DNA from: Candidatus Opimibacter iunctus
GTDB lineage: Bacteria > Bacteroidota > Bacteroidia > Chitinophagales > Saprospiraceae
NCBI GenBank assembly: GCA_016716665.1
Contig: JADJVH010000021.1
Coordinates: forward strand, 1-37,579
Direction of reading: 5' to 3'
DNA: 37,579 bases
Each line of letters opens with the position of its first letter. The stretch's first letter is position 1. Of this stretch, positions 25,497 through 31,825 are shown piece by piece. Under the pieces are notes generated by a model. That model searched no databases and was not told where the DNA came from. It was given only the letters and a program-made list of their open reading frames with translations. The position numbers were made by a program, and so were the translations under genes.

Positions 25497-27203
25497 TTAC
25501 TGGACCGGAGTAAAACGGAATGCGCTTCCGTCAAACAAACCCATATCACTTAGCTTCAGGGAAGGGATAACCAACAAGGCCATGAAGGATAAGGTCATAA
25601 ACGGAGCGGTCAGGGTAGAACCAAGCCATTTTTTTGAAATCAAATCTGCAGCGCTGTACAGTTTGCCAATGGTCTCTCCATCAGGACTATCCGACATCAG
25701 GCCCCCAACAGGCAAAGGCACGCAAATGCTCTTATATGCCATAGCATCAAATTCAAAAGCGGCCATAGCAGGTGTATCCATTTGATCAGGTATGCCTTCC
25801 ATTCGGCCCAGTGCACAAAGCCCACCTTTGGCATCTATGACCTGGTTGATGCAGGCTGTGAGGTCCTTATCATTTGTGCCGACAGCTATAATATTGTGTG
25901 AATCATGAGCAACGCTTGAAGCGATGGCTCCGCTCTTCAATCCAAATCCTTTGATCAGCGCTATGGCCGGTGGAGCCTTGGAGTAGCGGTTGATTACGAC
26001 AAGCTTGAGAATGTCGTGTGTAGTGTCACTTTCAAATAATCCCTCTTCCATTTCGGCCACTTCATGCCGGGTTACGATGGCGCCATCAATGGCCACGATA
26101 ATTTTGGCTGGCGCGGACCTGAGGTTCAGACGGAGATCGTCTGACTCAATCTTATCAATTCCAAATGCATTGATCACAGGAATTTCAACGGCAGGTAAAT
26201 GAACGACTCCATCGTCATAGACTTTGTGGCCATTGAGCCAGGTAGTGGTCACCTTGAACGTATCGAGGTCTTCAATCATGATCATATCGGCAGGATCTCC
26301 TGGTTGAAGCAATCCCACTGGCAAGTTGTAGTGCCTGACCGGGTTGACGCATGCTATATTGAGCACGTCCATCAAGTCATAACTGTATACCAGGGATCGG
26401 GTTACGAGTTGGTTGATATGCCCTTGTACCAATTCGTCCGGATGCTTGTCATCAGAGCATAACATTACCATTTCCGGATGCGATTGGATAAGGGAATGGA
26501 GTGCATCGTAATTTTTTGCAGCGCTTCCTTCACGGATGAGGATGTGCATGCCTGCATCTATTTTATCCAGTGCTTCTTCCAGTGTGGTGCATTCATGGTC
26601 TGTGGTGATCCCGGCAGAGGCGTAAAGGAGAGCATCCTTACCTTTCAAGCCAGGGGCATGGCCATCAACGGGGAGGCCAAAGCGCTGGGCAGCGGCGATC
26701 TTGTCCATCACAAGTGGATCTCTCGCAAGGACGGCGGGGTAGTTCATCATCTCGGATAGATAGCAGGCACTTTTTTCTTCAAACAGCTGGATGATTTCCT
26801 CCACGGTCAGCGTGGCACCTGCAGTTTCGAAAGTAGTCGCAGGTACACAAGAGGGAGCGCCAAAGAAGAACTTGAAGCCGGATTTCCTGCCCAGGTCTGC
26901 CATGTACTTGACCCCTTCAATGCCACACACATTGGCGATTTCATGGGGGTCCGATACAGTCGCCACAGTGCCATGTTTCACTGTCAGCCTGGCAAAAGCC
27001 GGTGGTGTCAACATCGAACTTTCGATGTGGATATGGGCGTCAACAAAGCCTGGCAGGACATAGGGAACACCTGCTTTCTCCCCCGCATTGATCTGTACCT
27101 CAACGATGTGACCTTCCGCTACTTGTATAGTCCCAAACCCAGCCCTCCTGTTGACCGGGTCCAGAATGTTAGCTTCTATGGTAAAATTTTTTGACGCCAT
27201 CAT
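25497..27203 (-). CDS. ade: Adenine deaminase
   Basis: 568 residues, the normal length of bacterial adenine deaminase (amidohydrolase superfamily), which converts adenine to hypoxanthine and ammonia in purine salvage. The metal-binding start PGFVDAHIHIESSM (about 51-64) with HIH, the later HEIANVCGIEGV, GHAPGLKGKDALLYASAGITTDHE and MLCSDDKHPDE blocks, and the C-terminal AHDSHNIIAVGTND are all typical of Ade. It is probably cytosolic. Two Met codons in a row are possible starts (27203, 27200); a -7-type box TACATTTG (27208-27215) lies directly before them. No purine transporter lies next to it. Confidence 0.95.
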   Translation of the reverse strand: MMASKNFTIEANILDPVNRRAGFGTIQVAEGHIVEVQINAGEKAGVPYVLPGFVDAHIHIESSMLTPPAFARLTVKHGTVATVSDPHEIANVCGIEGVKYMADLGRKSGFKFFFGAPSCVPATTFETAGATLTVEEIIQLFEEKSACYLSEMMNYPAVLARDPLVMDKIAAAQRFGLPVDGHAPGLKGKDALLYASAGITTDHECTTLEEALDKIDAGMHILIREGSAAKNYDALHSLIQSHPEMVMLCSDDKHPDELVQGHINQLVTRSLVYSYDLMDVLNIACVNPVRHYNLPVGLLQPGDPADMIMIEDLDTFKVTTTWLNGHKVYDDGVVHLPAVEIPVINAFGIDKIESDDLRLNLRSAPAKIIVAIDGAIVTRHEVAEMEEGLFESDTTHDILKLVVINRYSKAPPAIALIKGFGLKSGAIASSVAHDSHNIIAVGTNDKDLTACINQVIDAKGGLCALGRMEGIPDQMDTPAMAAFEFDAMAYKSICVPLPVGGLMSDSPDGETIGKLYSAADLISKKWLGSTLTAPFMTLSFMALLVIPSLKLSDMGLFDGSAFRFTPVQ

Positions 27204-27207
27204 CGTT

Positions 27208-27215
27208 CAAATGTA
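27208..27215 (-). promoter_or_regulatory. Possible -7 box directly before the adenine deaminase start
   Basis: TACATTTG on the minus strand matches TAnnTTTG exactly, with CTTG 17 bp upstream. It ends 4 bp from the first ATG, so the mRNA would begin at or within a few bases of the start codon. Confidence 0.4.
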
Positions 27216-27266
27216 GCAAAGATCAGTGGGGGCAAGAACAGTGTCCACGGTTTTATGAGGATTAGT

Positions 27267-27430
27267 AGATTTGCAGGGAAGGAAGTTTATAAGTTGATAC
27301 GTTTATATGCTAATGGGTTGATATGGTTGAATAGAGGCTGTTACGAACAATCCAATAAACCCATCAACTATCAACACATCAACACATCAACCCATCAACC
27401 AACAAACACATCAACGCATCAATATCTCCA
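27267..27430. repeat. CATCAACA octamer array with inverted counterpart
   Basis: Multiple CATCAACA units (27360-27422) lie just before the PspC gene. Its complement-type units (GGGTTGATATGGTTGA, about 27314-27330) lie 30-40 bp upstream, so the two can fold back on each other. The same octamer occurs at 11337-11370. The step here is about 8 bp rather than 7. Confidence 0.75.
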
Positions 27431-27432
27431 CT

Positions 27433-27684
27433 ATGAAATCATTTGACCATATCGACAATCTGTTTGCAAGCAACAGAAACTTCCTCGAAAAATCTGCATT
27501 CGGGGTTTGCCAGCAGGTAGGGGAGTGGATGCGGATCAATCCGGCCACCATCCGATTGTATTTTATATACCTGTCTTTTATCACCTTCGGCTCCCCATTT
27601 GTCATCTACCTCTTCATGGCCTTTTGGCTCAATATAAAGAGGTATATCACTACACCCGGAGCTAACCGTTTCTTAAGTGAATAG
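27433..27684 (+). CDS. Small PspC-domain protein
   Basis: 83 residues. FGVCQQVGEWMRINPATIRLYFIYLSFITFGSPFVIYLFMAFWL follows the PspC pattern (GVCxGLAxxxxxxxxxxRLxFxxxxxxxGxxxxxYxxxxxxxP) with one or two membrane segments. PspC-type proteins sense membrane stress with PspA in some bacteria, but small stand-alone copies in Bacteroidota have no proven role. It starts 10 bp after the CATCAACA repeats. The stop is followed by heptamers and the shared module at 27701. Confidence 0.8.
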   Translation: MKSFDHIDNLFASNRNFLEKSAFGVCQQVGEWMRINPATIRLYFIYLSFITFGSPFVIYLFMAFWLNIKRYITTPGANRFLSE

Positions 27685-27824
27685 AGTTATGTCAGTTGTG
27701 ATCATGGCTCCCCCTTTGAAGGGGGTCGGGGGGTTGATCTTTGTGATCCTCGAATCGTGAGTCGTGAAACGTGAGTCGTGAGGTGGATTGATCACCGATC
27801 ACCCGATCACGCGATCACAGATCA
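27685..27824. repeat. Heptamer repeats between convergent genes
   Basis: GTCAGTTGTGATC and the shared module (27701-27722) follow the PspC stop. CGTGAGTCGTGA units (27755-27782) and GATCACC/GATCACG units (27789-27824) run up to the DUF4159 stop codon, which is part of the last unit. Confidence 0.8.
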
Positions 27825-28481
27825 GTTTTTAAAGGCATAGGAGACTATATTCGCTCCCATCTGTAGGGCCTTGAGTCTCACATCCGGCGGATCTTTGTGG
27901 ACCTCAGGATCTTCCCATCCATCACCAAGGTCGCATTCGAAGGTGTAGAAGACGACAAGCCTTCCTTCATAGATCAGGCCGTAGCCTTGTGGGGCTTTGC
28001 CATCGTGCTCATGGATTTTTGGAAGCCCATTGGGAAACTTAAATTTCTGCTTGTAGATATCATGTTCGAAAGGAAGCTCCACGAGGGTTAGTTCCGGAAA
28101 GACCTGTTTGAGTGCAACACGGATGTATGGATCCAAACCATAGTTGTCATCTGCATGAAGGAAGCCTCCACCGATGAGGTAGTTGCGTAAATTCTCTGCT
28201 TCTGCAGGAGAGAACACCACATTGCCATGGCCGGTCATGTGGACAAACGGGTAGTTGAACAGATCTGCGCTACCGACATCTACCGTGGCATATTCCGCAT
28301 TGAGATCTGTTCCAAGGGCTGTGTTGCAGAAATTAGCCAGATTGGTCAGGGACGTGGGATTGGCATACCAGTCTCCACCGCCGTTGTATTTGAGCAGGGC
28401 CAGTCGAAGCTCAGGTTCCGGAGGTGCTGTCCGAAAAGGCAAAGTGATGAGTAGAAAGACCGAAAGAATAGATTGTATCAT
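27822..28481 (-). CDS. DUF4159 family protein
   Basis: 219 residues with a hydrophobic N-terminal signal or anchor (about 3-18). The core is the DUF4159 domain: LRLALLKYNGGGDWYANPTSLTNLANFC, VHMTGHGNVVFSPAEAENLRNYLIGGGFLHADDNYG, and ELPFEHDIYKQKFKFPNGLPKIHEHDGKAPQGYGL. It resembles the glutamine-amidotransferase-like fold seen in such envelope proteins, with no catalytic triad apparent. Role unknown. It overlaps the end of the rsmE gene by 4 bp (ATGA), so the two form a translationally coupled operon. Its TGA stop belongs to a heptamer unit TGATCTG. Confidence 0.88.
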   Translation of the reverse strand: MIQSILSVFLLITLPFRTAPPEPELRLALLKYNGGGDWYANPTSLTNLANFCNTALGTDLNAEYATVDVGSADLFNYPFVHMTGHGNVVFSPAEAENLRNYLIGGGFLHADDNYGLDPYIRVALKQVFPELTLVELPFEHDIYKQKFKFPNGLPKIHEHDGKAPQGYGLIYEGRLVVFYTFECDLGDGWEDPEVHKDPPDVRLKALQMGANIVSYAFKN

Positions 28482-29230
28482 GAACTTGATTTCTGCTCGT
28501 TTAAAATATGAATGGCTGCACAGGCTGCAATAGCGGCAGTCTCTACACGCAATCTGAACGGGCCAAGGGTTACCATGCTGGCACCACTTATCGCCATTTG
28601 TTTTGTTTCTTCAATTGAAAACCCTCCTTCCGGACCGATCATCATGAGAACGTTCCTGCCCGGTAAATAATTTTTAGCCAAAGGCACAGAACTGTTATCA
28701 AGGTGACAACAGTAGATGAGTGTATCTGGTTGCCCCTGCTTTTTATTTTCTACAATCTTGCCGGGAGACATGAGCGGCCTGATGACAGGTAAGAAGAGCT
28801 TCCTGGATTGTTTGGCGGCACTAAGGGCTATTTTTTCCATTCTGTCCATGCGAAGGTGCGCCCTTTCGGAGTGATCGCAGTCCAGAAAGCATATTTCATC
28901 TACCCCCAGTTCCACCAGTTTCTCTACGGCAAACTCAGTGCGGTCTATATTTTTAGTTGGAGCCAGGGCGATAGATAGGGTATAGGACCGATCGATGGCA
29001 AAAGTGTCGGTATGGTCACATGTTAGTTCGATATTCCCTTCATTTCTTGTCGCGCCGCGGATGATACCTTCCATGCAAAGCCCTGCGCCATTGAAAAGGA
29101 GGATAGCATCGCCTGCTCCCAGACGGAGTACATTATGGCAATGGTGCCATTCATCTCCGGCCAGGGAAACGGTGGTGCCGGCTTCTCCAAGAGCCGGGGC
29201 ATAGTACCATGGAAGGGAATTAACGCCCAT
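28478..29230 (-). CDS. rsmE: 16S rRNA (uracil-1498-N3)-methyltransferase RsmE
   Basis: 250 residues, normal length. The N-terminal PUA-like domain (EWHHCHNVLRLGAGDAILLFNG) precedes a SPOUT methyltransferase domain with the knot motifs LMMIGPEGGFSIEE and LGPFRLRVETAAIAA (the family usually has LGxRILRxETA). It uses S-adenosylmethionine to methylate U1498 of 16S rRNA on the assembled 30S subunit. It is followed by DUF4159 with a 4-bp overlap. The -7 box TAGTTTTG (29271-29278) gives a leader of about 34 bases. Confidence 0.95.
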   Translation of the reverse strand: MGVNSLPWYYAPALGEAGTTVSLAGDEWHHCHNVLRLGAGDAILLFNGAGLCMEGIIRGATRNEGNIELTCDHTDTFAIDRSYTLSIALAPTKNIDRTEFAVEKLVELGVDEICFLDCDHSERAHLRMDRMEKIALSAAKQSRKLFLPVIRPLMSPGKIVENKKQGQPDTLIYCCHLDNSSVPLAKNYLPGRNVLMMIGPEGGFSIEETKQMAISGASMVTLGPFRLRVETAAIAACAAIHILNEQKSSS

Positions 29231-29270
29231 AAATGCCTAATTTCGCCGCTCGGTTTTGGAACATAAGGGC

Positions 29271-29278
29271 CAAAACTA
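29271..29278 (-). promoter_or_regulatory. -7 box for rsmE-DUF4159
   Basis: TAGTTTTG on the minus strand matches TAnnTTTG, 40 bp before the ATG at 29230. The -33 box is unclear. Confidence 0.4.
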
Positions 29279-29327
29279 TCGTTTTGATCTGCATCTTAAC
29301 CTTGATTCTTAAAATTAATCTTTCCTG

Positions 29328-30665
29328 ATGGGTGTATTGACGATGATCGCTCAGTTGATTCTGAGCCTTTCGATATTGGTGGTGTTGCATGAAATGGGCC
29401 ATTTTATCCCGGCTAAGTGGTTCAAAACCAGGGTAGAGAAGTTTTATCTCTTCTTTGATGTCAAGTTCTCCCTTTTCAAGAAGAAGATCGGCGAAACAGA
29501 ATATGGGATCGGCTGGCTTCCGCTGGGTGGCTATGTCAAGATAGCAGGGATGGTAGATGAAAGTATGGATCTCGAGCAGATGAAGCTTCCTCCCCAGGAT
29601 TGGGAATTCAGGTCCAAGCCGGCCTGGCAGCGCCTGATCATCATGCTTGGTGGGGTGACGGTCAATTTTATCCTCGGCTTTCTCATTTTCGGTATGATGC
29701 TCTGGGGCTATGGCAAGGAGTATCTGGACAATGACAAAATGCAGTATGGTATCTATGTAGATTCACTTGGTACCCAGATCGGATTGATGGATGGGGATAA
29801 GTTAGTCTCCATTGGTGGCGTGCCCGTAGAGGAATTTACACCTTCGGTGATCCGGAGAGAAGTAGTCCTCAACAATGCCAAGGTCATCGTCGTGGACAGG
29901 GACAATCAAATGATCAATGTGAATGTGGATCCTAAATATGTGCAGATCCTTTCCTCCAATGATTATAAAGACTATAGTGTCATCGGTCCCCGTATCCCTT
30001 TTGAAGTGGCCAAGGTCACTGAGGGTAGCAATGCCGCAAAGGCCGGTCTGCAAGCCGGAGACAAGATCGTCTATGTGGACAACAAGCCTGCTGTATACCA
30101 ACATGAAGTAGTCAAGGGTTTGAGTGAGGTCAAGGGTAAGCGGATCAGGCTGGGGTATATCAGAGGTGGTAACCAGGCAGAGACGGAGGTGGATGTCGAT
30201 GAAAAGGGTAAAATCGGTATATCCCTGAAAGGGCCGGCTGAATTAGGATGGACAGGAAGAGAGGAATATTCCCTTGGAAGGGCTATCCCGGGTGGTATCA
30301 CCGAGGGTGTGGCCTTTATGGGAGACTGGTTTAAAGGCATCGGCCAGCTCTTCAAAGGCAATGTCAAAGCAAAGGATAGTCTCGGTGGTTTTATCACGAT
30401 CACTAAATTGTTTTCCACCTCCTGGGACTGGGAATCCTTCTGGCGCATTACCGGTATCCTTTCCTTTATCCTGGCGATCATGAACCTGCTGCCTATCCCT
30501 GCATTGGATGGAGGACATGTTGTTTTTCTCCTTTATGAAGTGTTCTCAGGCAAGAAACCAAGTGACAAGGTCATGGAATGGTCCACCTATATTGGCTTTG
30601 CCATCGTGCTCAGCCTGCTGATCCTGGCCAATGGGTTTGATATCATGAGGCTATTTGGGAAATAG
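29328..30665 (+). CDS. rseP: Site-2 metalloprotease RseP (M50 family)
   Basis: 445 residues. HEMGH (21-25) is the zinc site; the third ligand is in LPIPALDGGHVVF near the C-terminus. Between them are a PDZ region (DSLGTQIGLMDGDKLVSIGGVPVEEF and SNAAKAGLQAGDKIVYVDNKP, two PDZ-like repeats) and three to four membrane segments. RseP cuts membrane-bound anti-sigma factors and leftover signal peptides inside the inner membrane. Either ATG 29328 or the Met five codons later (MIAQ) could be the start. It is divergent from rsmE. Its stop TAG is followed at once by AGCTACC/AGCTATC heptamers. Confidence 0.95.
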   Translation: MGVLTMIAQLILSLSILVVLHEMGHFIPAKWFKTRVEKFYLFFDVKFSLFKKKIGETEYGIGWLPLGGYVKIAGMVDESMDLEQMKLPPQDWEFRSKPAWQRLIIMLGGVTVNFILGFLIFGMMLWGYGKEYLDNDKMQYGIYVDSLGTQIGLMDGDKLVSIGGVPVEEFTPSVIRREVVLNNAKVIVVDRDNQMINVNVDPKYVQILSSNDYKDYSVIGPRIPFEVAKVTEGSNAAKAGLQAGDKIVYVDNKPAVYQHEVVKGLSEVKGKRIRLGYIRGGNQAETEVDVDEKGKIGISLKGPAELGWTGREEYSLGRAIPGGITEGVAFMGDWFKGIGQLFKGNVKAKDSLGGFITITKLFSTSWDWESFWRITGILSFILAIMNLLPIPALDGGHVVFLLYEVFSGKKPSDKVMEWSTYIGFAIVLSLLILANGFDIMRLFGK

Positions 30666-30695
30666 CTCTCAGCTACCAGCTCTCAGCTATCAGGC
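30663..30695. repeat. Short heptamer array at the rseP stop codon
   Basis: Four units of CTCTCAG/CTACCAG/CTATCAG type in 7-bp steps begin with the stop codon TAG itself. Confidence 0.8.
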
Positions 30696-30710
30696 AACCG
30701 TGATACTGGG

Positions 30711-30741
30711 TTAGGTTGATTTGTAAAAAAGTTTAAATTTG
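30711..30741 (+). promoter_or_regulatory. Promoter for the tRNA-Leu genes
   Basis: A -33 box TTAG (30711-30714, consensus TTTG), a 19-bp spacer, then the -7 box TAAATTTG (30734-30741, exact TAnnTTTG). The start would be near 30748, 30 bp before the first tRNA. Confidence 0.6.
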
Positions 30742-30777
30742 CAGTCCCTCAGCAGTGAGGGTGCATAAAAAAGTATT

Positions 30778-30861
30778 GCCAGAGTGGCGGAATTGGTAGA
30801 CGCACTGGACTCAAAATCCAGCGTTCGCAAGGATGTGCGGGTTCGACTCCCGCCTCTGGTA
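30778..30861 (+). tRNA. tRNA-Leu (CAA)
   Basis: A complete cloverleaf with a long variable arm. The acceptor GCCAGAG pairs with CTCTGGT, the anticodon stem CTGGA/TCCAG encloses the loop CTCAAAA (anticodon CAA), and the T-loop TTCGACT is normal. Discriminator base A; CCA is not encoded. Confidence 0.96.
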
Positions 30862-30910
30862 CTTTATATTTTATGATATTCCCTGCTCCGCATGGAATAT
30901 CATTTTCAAA

Positions 30911-30994
30911 GCCGAAGTGGTGGAATTGGTAGACACGCACGTTTCAGGGGCGTGTGTTCGTAAGGACATGGGGGTTCGAGTCCCCCCTTCGGCA
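30911..30994 (+). tRNA. tRNA-Leu (CAG)
   Basis: Acceptor GCCGAAG/CTTCGGC, anticodon stem CACGT/GCGTG around TTCAGGG (anticodon CAG), long variable arm, T-stem GGGGG/CCCCC with loop TTCGAGT. Discriminator A, no encoded CCA. It is 49 bp after the other tRNA-Leu and probably in the same transcript. Its 3' end is copied three times downstream. Confidence 0.96.
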
Positions 30995-31002
30995 CAAAAA
31001 AG

Positions 31003-31033
31003 GGAACCGCATTCACGGTTCTCTTTTTTTTTT
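31003..31033 (+). terminator. Terminator of the tRNA-Leu operon
   Basis: GGGAACCG pairs with CGGTTCTC around a 6-base loop, followed by a run of about ten T. It lies 8 bp after the second tRNA. Confidence 0.9.
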
Positions 31034-31415
31034 GCCAGTTGGGGGACGAGAAGTTTATCCCGCCATTTTTGTATTGCCTGTAAGGCACTGCAAAAATGTA
31101 CGGCGGGAAGTCCCCCCTTCGGCACTTTTTAAATGAAGAATGAAAAGTGAAGAGTGAAAAGTGGTTCTCTTTTTTTTTTGCGAGTTGGGGGACGAGAAGT
31201 TATCCCGCCATTTTTGTATTGCCTCTAAGGCACTGCAAAAATGTACAGCGGGAAGTCCCCCCTTCGGCACTTTTTAAATGAAGAATGAAAAGTGAAGAGT
31301 GAAAAGTGGTTCTCTTTTTTTTTACCAGTTGGGGGACGAGAAGTTTATCCCGCCATTTTAGTCATGCCTGTAAGGCATTGCAAAAATGTACGGCGGGAAG
31401 TCCCCCCTTCGGCAC
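31034..31415 (+). repeat. Three tandem hairpin units ending in copies of the tRNA-Leu 3' end
   Basis: The 17-base phrase AGTCCCCCCTTCGGCAC, i.e. the T-stem/acceptor 3' strand of the tRNA-Leu(CAG), recurs at 31109-31125, 31254-31270 and 31399-31415 (the tRNA's own copy is at 30979-30995), so the steps are 130, 145 and 145 bp. Before each copy lies a long hairpin. In unit 1, GGGGGAC (31041-31047) pairs with GTCCCCC (31110-31116), TCCCGCCATTTTTG (31058-31071) with CAAAAAT...GGCGGGA (31091-31108), and TGCCT with AGGCA at the tip. The units also share a T-run carried over from the tRNA terminator. No protein is encoded. Confidence 0.9.
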
Positions 31416-31416
31416 A

Positions 31417-31446
31417 AAAAAGGAACAGCTATTGCTGTTCCTTTTT
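31417..31446. terminator. Terminator at the end of the hairpin units, shared with the convergent gene
   Basis: GGAACAG (31422-31428) pairs with CTGTTCC (31435-31441) around a short loop, with A-runs and T-runs outside. The stop codon and last codons of the minus-strand gene (31429) are inside it. Confidence 0.85.
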
Positions 31447-31743
31447 ACGTTTTACAAGACGGTTAAAAAAGCGTTTCTCAAACGCCCAGAAGAAGTTGAA
31501 CTGTCCAAAGATAAATCCATAGAATAGCAGGAAGAGGTTGTAGATGGGAAGTATCAACACCCAGTATAAGATGGAAAACCATGCAGGGTGCCCTTCGTGG
31601 AAAAGCCAGGAGGTGATAACCGGCTTGATAAACATCACCGTAAAGCCTGTACAGGCAAAGACGATAAGGATAATGATGACTTGCCAGGCAGTCTGCACCT
31701 TCCAGCGGGTCTGAAGTTTAGCAATCCATTGTGGTGTGGCCAT
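31429..31743 (-). CDS. Small two-TM membrane protein (DUF6787-like)
   Basis: 104 residues with two membrane segments (about 20-42 and 58-80). The order WKVQTAWQVIIILIVFACTGFTVMFIKP... then ILYWVLILPIYNLFLLFYGFIFGQFNFFWAFEKRF is like the DUF6787 family common in Bacteroidota, where FGQFxFFxxFE closes the domain. It ends in a basic tail (RKKEQQ). It sits in the inner membrane; role unknown. The last codons and stop lie within the terminator hairpin. The start is 80 bp from the stop of the TolB-like gene, so the two may share a transcript. Confidence 0.75.
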   Translation of the reverse strand: MATPQWIAKLQTRWKVQTAWQVIIILIVFACTGFTVMFIKPVITSWLFHEGHPAWFSILYWVLILPIYNLFLLFYGFIFGQFNFFWAFEKRFFNRLVKRKKEQQ

Positions 31744-31744
31744 T

Positions 31745-31825
31745 ATTTAAGTGAAAAATGAAAAATGAAAAACGAAAAATTGTGAGTTTTTTTGCCCCTT
31801 GCTCCTTGCCCCTTGCTCCTTGCTA
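31745..31825. repeat. GAAAAAT and CCCCTTG/CTCCTTG heptamer arrays
   Basis: 31747-31775 is (GAAAAAT)n. 31794-31825 is a four-fold repeat of CCCCTTG/CTCCTTG in exact 7-bp steps that ends in the stop codon (TAG, minus strand) of the TolB-like gene. The (GAAAAGT)-type relative also occurs inside the tRNA-hairpin units. Confidence 0.85.

Noticed and set aside
30749..31125. Minus-strand frames over the tRNA genes (with phrases such as GVEPAHPCERWILSPVRLP and GGTRTPMSLRTHAPE)
   Set aside because: They are antisense readings of the tRNA-Leu genes, a well-known artefact.
31034..31415. Hairpin units as a CRISPR array
   Set aside because: The units are 130-145 bp and nearly identical throughout, without variable spacers, and no cas genes are present.
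31055..31527. Short frames in the hairpin-unit region on both strands
   Set aside because: They are readings of the tandem hairpins and T-runs, with no family match and repeated sequence between them.
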